From Bacteroidota bacterium (GTDB lineage: Bacteria > Bacteroidota > Bacteroidia > Chitinophagales > Chitinophagaceae), in assembly GCA_023409675.1 (NCBI GenBank), contig JAEYRC010000113.1, positions 1 through 9,281 of the forward strand: 9,281 nt of DNA, in the 5' to 3' direction. Position numbers and translations under genes: made by a program. Shown piece after piece: positions 6,235 through 9,281 of this stretch. Under the pieces are notes generated by a model. That model worked only from the letters and a program-made list of their open reading frames with translations, was not told the DNA's origin and made no database searches. The first letter of the stretch is position 1. Every line of letters begins with the position of its first letter.

Positions 6235-6756
6235 TTATTTCCCCAGAAAAACTTCCAGCAGACCATCGGGAAGCTGTACATAGATCAGATGTTTACGCCG
6301 GTCAATCTCCAATAGAGACTGCTCATGAAGCGGAATCAACACCTCTTTTTCCTGCATGATTATTTTACACAGCAACTGATGTGGTTGTTCTATTACTTCC
6401 ACCACTTCCCCAAGATTTTTCTTGTTTTCAACAATAGTATAGCCCACAAGGGAAATAGGGGCTGCGATGTCTGTGAGACTATTGAAAACTTCTTCTGTCA
6501 GGTATACATTTTTACGGCTCAGCCTGCGGGCAGCCTCCGGGGTATCAATACCTTCAAGTTTGACCAGCACTTCTGATTCATTCCTTGCAGTAATGGATTC
6601 AATGAAATATGGAATCAGGGAGTCTTTTTTCACTTCAATAAATAAGGGAGGATGTTCATTTAAGGCTGCAGCTGATCCAAGATGATGTTTTAGGACCAGC
6701 TCACCTTTCAGGCCAAAAACAGCCACAAATGAACCGATGCTGCGGTAATTTGTCAT
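6235..6756 (-). CDS. rimM: Ribosome maturation factor RimM
   Basis: A 173-residue 30S assembly factor that binds S19 and the head of 16S rRNA during late maturation. The N-terminal beta-barrel is marked by IGSFVAVFGLKGELVLKH; the alternating ESITARNESEVLVKLEGIDTPEAARRL-type segment follows, with the family pattern EGI.T.EAA..L.....Y. The C-terminal PRC-barrel spans about 95-173, containing LVGYTIVE...LGEVVEVIEQPHQ and EVLIPLHEQSLLEID. Length is close to E. coli RimM (182). The ATG at 6756 follows AAGGA by 9 nt, a rare Shine-Dalgarno-like site in this window. It lies 72 nt after rpsP, the usual partner; trmD and rplS, which often follow, are absent and repeat elements begin 6 bp after the stop. 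Confidence 0.93.
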   Translation of the reverse strand: MTNYRSIGSFVAVFGLKGELVLKHHLGSAAALNEHPPLFIEVKKDSLIPYFIESITARNESEVLVKLEGIDTPEAARRLSRKNVYLTEEVFNSLTDIAAPISLVGYTIVENKKNLGEVVEVIEQPHQLLCKIIMQEKEVLIPLHEQSLLEIDRRKHLIYVQLPDGLLEVFLGK

Positions 6757-6774
6757 AGTCGATATTCCTTAAAC

Positions 6775-6809
6775 TACAATCCCGATAAGACGAACTTATC
6801 GGGATTGTA
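6775..6809 (-). promoter_or_regulatory. Perfect 15-bp hairpin in the rpsP-rimM gap
   Basis: The arms TACAATCCCGATAAG (6775-6789) and CTTATCGGGATTGTA (6795-6809) are exact complements around a 5-nt loop. It lies in the 72-nt spacer between the rpsP stop and the rimM start. On the - strand it is followed by GTTTAAGG, not a run of T, so it is not a canonical terminator. It may act as a partial terminator, an RNase-processing or stabilising structure, or be an intergenic repeat. Copies of CGATATT sit on both sides (6760-6766 and 6816-6822). Confidence 0.8.
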
Positions 6810-6828
6810 CAATAACGATATTTGCTGA

Positions 6829-7254
6829 TCAGGATTCTTCTGCCGCCTTGCGAACAGGAGCCCCTGCGCGTTTGCTTCTTTTTTGAGCGAGATTAGCTTC
6901 CTGGCGTTTTTTGATGTGAACTTCATGTTCTGAATGCCAGGCCTGGAATTTTTCCATGGCGGTAGCCTCATCGAATAAACCAAGCTTTACACCGCGGAGC
7001 AAATGTTTAAGGAATAATACTCCTTTAAACGACAGAATCCGGCGAACGGTATCTGTAGGCTGAGCTCCCTTATGCAACCAGTCCAGCGCGCGCTGGCGAT
7101 CAAGTTGAATAGAAGCGGGAACGGTTAACGGATTGTACGTGCCGATTTTCTGAATAAATTTCCCATCTCTGGGAGCACGGGCATCAGCCACTACGATGAA
7201 GTAGAATGGTCTTTTTTTAGACCCGTGACGCTGCAGTCTGATTTTTACTGGCAT
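6829..7254 (-). CDS. rpsP: 30S ribosomal protein S16
   Basis: A 141-residue small-subunit protein that binds 16S rRNA early in 30S assembly. The core is unmistakable: MPVKIRLQRHGSKKRPFYF, then IVVADARAPRDGKFIQKIGTYNP and the RALDWLHKGAQPTDTVRRILSFKGV segment (to about residue 80). Residues 90-141 form a charged K/R/A/E-rich C-terminal extension (KKRQEANLAQKRSKRAGAP) beyond the compact S16 core, as is usual in Bacteroidota. The ATG at 7254 is the canonical MPVKIR start; no Shine-Dalgarno is visible. An intrinsic terminator separates it from ffh upstream, so it should have its own promoter. rimM follows after a hairpin-containing 72-nt gap. Confidence 0.97.
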   Translation of the reverse strand: MPVKIRLQRHGSKKRPFYFIVVADARAPRDGKFIQKIGTYNPLTVPASIQLDRQRALDWLHKGAQPTDTVRRILSFKGVLFLKHLLRGVKLGLFDEATAMEKFQAWHSEHEVHIKKRQEANLAQKRSKRAGAPVRKAAEES

Positions 7255-7297
7255 TTTAAATAGACATTTAAATGCGTGAATAATAGGGTTTTTCCTT

Positions 7298-7326
7298 AAA
7301 AAAGGATTGCAAAGATTAGCAATCCT
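7298..7326 (-). terminator. Intrinsic terminator after ffh
   Basis: Read on the - strand, AGGATTGC pairs with GCAATCCT (positions 7319-7326 and 7303-7310) as a perfect 8-bp stem with an 8-nt loop. It is followed at once by six T (7303-7298). It lies 59 nt past the ffh stop codon and upstream of rpsP, so it probably ends ffh transcription. The same DNA overlaps a possible rpsP promoter. Confidence 0.8.
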
Positions 7327-7341
7327 CCTGATTTTTCCAAA
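7310..7341 (-). promoter_or_regulatory. Possible rpsP promoter
   Basis: On the - strand, TTTG (7338-7341) is followed after 20 nt by AATCTTTG (7310-7317), close to the Bacteroidota pattern TTTG-N19-21-TAnnTTTG with one mismatch in the -7 box. It would start transcription about 50 nt before the rpsP ATG, within the ffh terminator hairpin. The region is AT-rich, so a chance match is quite possible. Confidence 0.3.
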
Positions 7342-7385
7342 ATTATCTAAAACTTGCTGATTGTCATCCTTTTGGGGATAAGTGA

Positions 7386-8711
7386 TCAGCGTCTTCCACC
7401 CATACCCATCCTGCCGCCCATGGGCATCTTATTCATGGTTTTCATCATGTGTTTCATTTGCTCGAATTGCTTCAGAAACGCGTTGATCTCATTGATATCC
7501 TTCCCGGAGCCGAGGGAAATTCTTTTTTTACGGCTCATATCTATAATATCCGGATTTCTGCGCTCAAGCACCGTCATGGAATTGATAATGGCCTCAATAC
7601 CTTTAAAGGAATCATCACTGATATCAATATCCTTTACTGCCTTACCAACCCCGGGGATCATACCCAACAGGTCTTTGATGTTCCCCATTTTCTTGATCTG
7701 CTCCAGTTGCTGCCGGAAATCCTCAAAATCGAACTGGTTTTTGCGGATACGTTTTTCCAGTTTCCGGGCCTGCTCTTCATTGAATTGCTCCTGGGCTTTT
7801 TCCACAAGGGTGGTGATGTCGCCCATCCCCAGAATCCGTTGCGCCATCCGTTCAGGATAGAAAACATCCAGCGTATCCATTTTTTCACCACTGCTGACAA
7901 ATTTTATAGGTTTGTCTACCGTGTATTTGATCGACAAAGCAGCTCCCCCGCGGGTATCTCCATCGAGTTTTGTAAGTACAACACCGGTAAAATCAAGCCG
8001 GTCATTGAATGCTTTTGCCGTATTCACCGCATCCTGCCCTGTCATGGAGTCAACCACAAACAGAATTTCCTGCGGATTTACAGCGGTTTTGATACCGGCT
8101 ACCTCGGTCATCATCGTTTCATCAATAGCCAGCCGGCCAGCAGTATCGATAATAACTATATTCCGGTTTTTGGATTTGGCCGCGGCAATTGCGTTACGCG
8201 CTATGGAAATGGCATCTTTATTTTCTGGTTCACTATACACTTCCACACCGATCTGCCCACCAAGTACCGTAAGCTGGTCAATGGCAGCCGGGCGATAAAT
8301 ATCTGCGGCTACCAGCATTGGCGAAAGCGCCTTTTTAGTTTTGAGGAAAGAAGCGAGTTTGGCACTGAAGGTAGTTTTACCACTACCCTGCAAACCCGCG
8401 ATCAGGATTACCGCAGGGTTACCCTTTGTATTAAACGGGCTTTCTTCACCCCCCATCAGCAATGCGAGTTCATCCTTGACGATCTTAACAATCAATTGCC
8501 CGGGGCTCACTGCATTAATAACCTTTTCGCCCATCGCCTTTTCTTTTACCTTGTCGGTAAAATCTTTAGCGATCTTATAGTTCACGTCTGCATCAACGAG
8601 TGCACGACGGATTTCCTTTACTGTCGCGGCGATATTGAGCTCCGTAATCCGTCCTTCCCCTTTGATCTGCTTAAAGGCGGTCTCTAACCGCTCGGTGAGA
8701 TTCTCAAACAT
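7386..8711 (-). CDS. ffh: Signal recognition particle GTPase Ffh (SRP54)
   Basis: A 441-residue SRP protein that binds signal sequences on nascent chains and delivers ribosomes to FtsY at the inner membrane. The N domain is at about 1-90. The G domain carries the P-loop GLQGSGKT (106-113), DIYRPAA (137-143), DTAGR (189-193), TKLD (247-250) and the closing GEKMDTL segment (276-281). The M domain begins after RILGMGDITTLVEKAQEQ (about 292-310), includes the SRP RNA-binding part with RRNPDIIDMSRKKRISLGSG, and ends in a methionine- and glycine-rich tail (MKHMMKTMNKMPMGGRMGMGGRR region). All GTPase motifs are intact and the length is typical. The ATG at 8711 has no Shine-Dalgarno. No SRP RNA gene is visible beside it. 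It is separated from rpoD by 127 bp with a candidate promoter and a hairpin. Confidence 0.97.
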   Translation of the reverse strand: MFENLTERLETAFKQIKGEGRITELNIAATVKEIRRALVDADVNYKIAKDFTDKVKEKAMGEKVINAVSPGQLIVKIVKDELALLMGGEESPFNTKGNPAVILIAGLQGSGKTTFSAKLASFLKTKKALSPMLVAADIYRPAAIDQLTVLGGQIGVEVYSEPENKDAISIARNAIAAAKSKNRNIVIIDTAGRLAIDETMMTEVAGIKTAVNPQEILFVVDSMTGQDAVNTAKAFNDRLDFTGVVLTKLDGDTRGGAALSIKYTVDKPIKFVSSGEKMDTLDVFYPERMAQRILGMGDITTLVEKAQEQFNEEQARKLEKRIRKNQFDFEDFRQQLEQIKKMGNIKDLLGMIPGVGKAVKDIDISDDSFKGIEAIINSMTVLERRNPDIIDMSRKKRISLGSGKDINEINAFLKQFEQMKHMMKTMNKMPMGGRMGMGGRR

Positions 8712-8744
8712 TGTTCTTGTTTTTCAACGCATTTAAAAGAAAAA

Positions 8745-8770
8745 GTGAATACAACAAGCGTTATACTCAC
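8745..8770 (-). promoter_or_regulatory. ffh leader hairpin with U-tract (terminator or attenuator)
   Basis: As RNA of the - strand, an 11-bp stem forms around a GCUU tetraloop, with two G-U wobbles and no mismatch. The + strand RNA would have A-C mismatches at those places, so the structure favours - strand transcription. The stem is followed by TTTTTCTTTT (about 8744-8735). It could be the rpoD terminator or an attenuator in the ffh leader. Confidence 0.5.
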
Positions 8771-8783
8771 TTAATATGCAGTG

Positions 8784-8791
8784 CAAATTTA
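8784..8791 (-). promoter_or_regulatory. Candidate -7 box for ffh
   Basis: TAAATTTG on the - strand matches the Bacteroidota -7 consensus TAnnTTTG exactly. The upstream region where -33 is expected reads TTTTA rather than TTTG. Transcription would start near 8778, giving an untranslated leader of about 65 nt that contains the 8745-8770 hairpin. Confidence 0.4.
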
Positions 8792-8817
8792 TGGAATTCG
8801 GAGCTGTAAAATTTTCT

Positions 8818-8838
8818 GGCTAAAAACTATTTTAAGCC
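8818..8838 (-). terminator. Possible terminator hairpin just after rpoD
   Basis: Directly after the rpoD stop codon, GGCT-t-AAAA and TTTT-t-AGCC pair with one internal T-T mismatch around a 3-nt loop. The following - strand sequence AGAAAATTTT is only weakly T-rich, so this is a poor terminator on its own. It may instead stabilise the 3' end. Confidence 0.3.
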
Positions 8839-9281
8839 TTAGACACCCAGGTAACCTTTAAGTTCACGGGTTCTGGAATTTGTTCTGAGTTTGGTGATGG
8901 CTTTATCCTTAATCTGCCGTACTCTTTCCCGGGTCAGGTTAAACCGTTCGCCAATATCTTCAAGGCTCATCGGATGATCATGCCCGATTCCAAAGAAAAA
9001 GCAGATAACTTCTTTCTGCCGTTCGGTCAGCGACTGAAGCGTACGATCGATTTCCTGTTTCATCGATTCACGGTGTTCGAGGTTTGTTTCCGCACGTTCA
9101 GCATTGGGGTTTTCCAGCACATCCACCAGGGTATTATCTTCCCCTTCCAACATTGGTGAATCCATACTGATATGGCGACCGCCGATACCCAGTGTTGCAG
9201 AAACTTCCTCTGTTTCCAGGCCCAGCAATTCGGCCAGTTCTTCCGGAGAAGGCTCCCGTTCAAATTCCTGTTCCCGTTGCG
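8839..9281 (-). CDS. rpoD: Primary RNA polymerase sigma factor, C-terminal part (5' end outside window)
   Basis: The frame is open to the right edge of the window; about 146 C-terminal residues are visible. They start in region 3 (QEFEREPSPEELAELL) and continue through the 3.2 linker RHISMDSPMLEGEDNTLVDVLENPN, which reaches toward the active centre. Region 4 follows, with 4.1 TERQKEVICFFFGIG and 4.2 MSLEDIGERFNLTRERVRQIKDKAITKL, the helix-turn-helix that reads the -35 (here -33) element. It ends in RELKGYLGV, the usual ending of Bacteroidota group 1 sigma factors. This is a group 1 sigma-70, not an ECF factor, because region 3 is present. The protein sets the promoter code used elsewhere in the window. 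ffh follows 127 bp downstream on the same strand. Confidence 0.93.
   Translation of the reverse strand, partial: QREQEFEREPSPEELAELLGLETEEVSATLGIGGRHISMDSPMLEGEDNTLVDVLENPNAERAETNLEHRESMKQEIDRTLQSLTERQKEVICFFFGIGHDHPMSLEDIGERFNLTRERVRQIKDKAITKLRTNSRTRELKGYLGV

Noticed and set aside
5857..6359. Short open frames reading through the repeat elements (RHCEPEAKQSR, HWIASGRALAMT)
   Set aside because: These are translations of the inverted repeats; this kind of peptide is a known source of spurious annotations, and the DNA pattern is palindromic, not coding.
7449..8687. Long open frame (412 codons) on the + strand
   Set aside because: It is antisense to the fully conserved ffh gene, has no recognisable domain, and its amino-acid composition (rich in H, F, I, R, C) is typical of a shadow frame.
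8712..8838. SRP RNA (4.5S) gene beside ffh
   Set aside because: The 127-bp gap lacks the conserved GGAA tetraloop and the asymmetric-bulge helix expected of SRP RNA.
9060..9263. 67-codon frame on the - strand at the right edge
   Set aside because: It is out of frame with and inside the conserved rpoD coding sequence.

Overview
The window is ordinary chromosomal DNA from a member of the Bacteroidota, most likely a Chitinophagaceae- or Sphingobacteriales-like lineage. This is inferred from four things: a 'housekeeping' sigma factor, S16 and Ffh of Bacteroidota type; an RluB-type pseudouridine synthase with a long basic low-complexity N-terminus; starts mostly without Shine-Dalgarno sequences; and candidate promoters with the Bacteroidota -7 motif TAnnTTTG. 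No phage, plasmid, transposase, tRNA, rRNA or CRISPR gene is visible.

Layout. On the + strand, positions 2-1848 carry two adjacent pseudouridine synthases from different families: an RsuA/RluB type, cut by the window edge, and an RluA type. Everything after that is on the - strand. Reading upstream to downstream (right to left) it holds: the C-terminal part of the primary sigma factor (rpoD); ffh (SRP GTPase) followed by an intrinsic terminator; rpsP (S16) and rimM (16S maturation), separated by a perfect 15-bp hairpin; a 0.6-kb block of inverted-repeat elements; a compact three-gene operon of an ArsR-type repressor, an AHSA1/SRPBCC protein and a DoxX-like membrane protein; a 418-bp stretch with no supported gene; dinB (DNA polymerase IV); and a 1-Cys peroxiredoxin.

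How the genes work together. rluB and its neighbour modify rRNA or tRNA. rpsP and rimM build the 30S subunit, and ffh targets nascent proteins to the membrane, so much of the window serves ribosome and translation functions. The ArsR-AHSA1-DoxX group looks self-regulated: two near-identical 18-bp direct repeats, 26 bp apart, lie just upstream of the arsR start and one overlaps a perfect TAnnTTTG box. dinB and the peroxiredoxin are stress genes but are 142 bp apart and not clearly one operon.

The most unusual content is noncoding. (1) There are three full copies and one half copy of a ~102-bp element with two nested 12-bp perfect inverted repeats, between rimM and arsR where trmD and rplS often sit in other bacteria. 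(2) A perfect hairpin sits in the rpsP-rimM gap. (3) The ffh leader holds an 11-bp hairpin followed by a U-rich tract, downstream of a perfect -7 box. No clearly novel protein system was found; all confident genes belong to known families.
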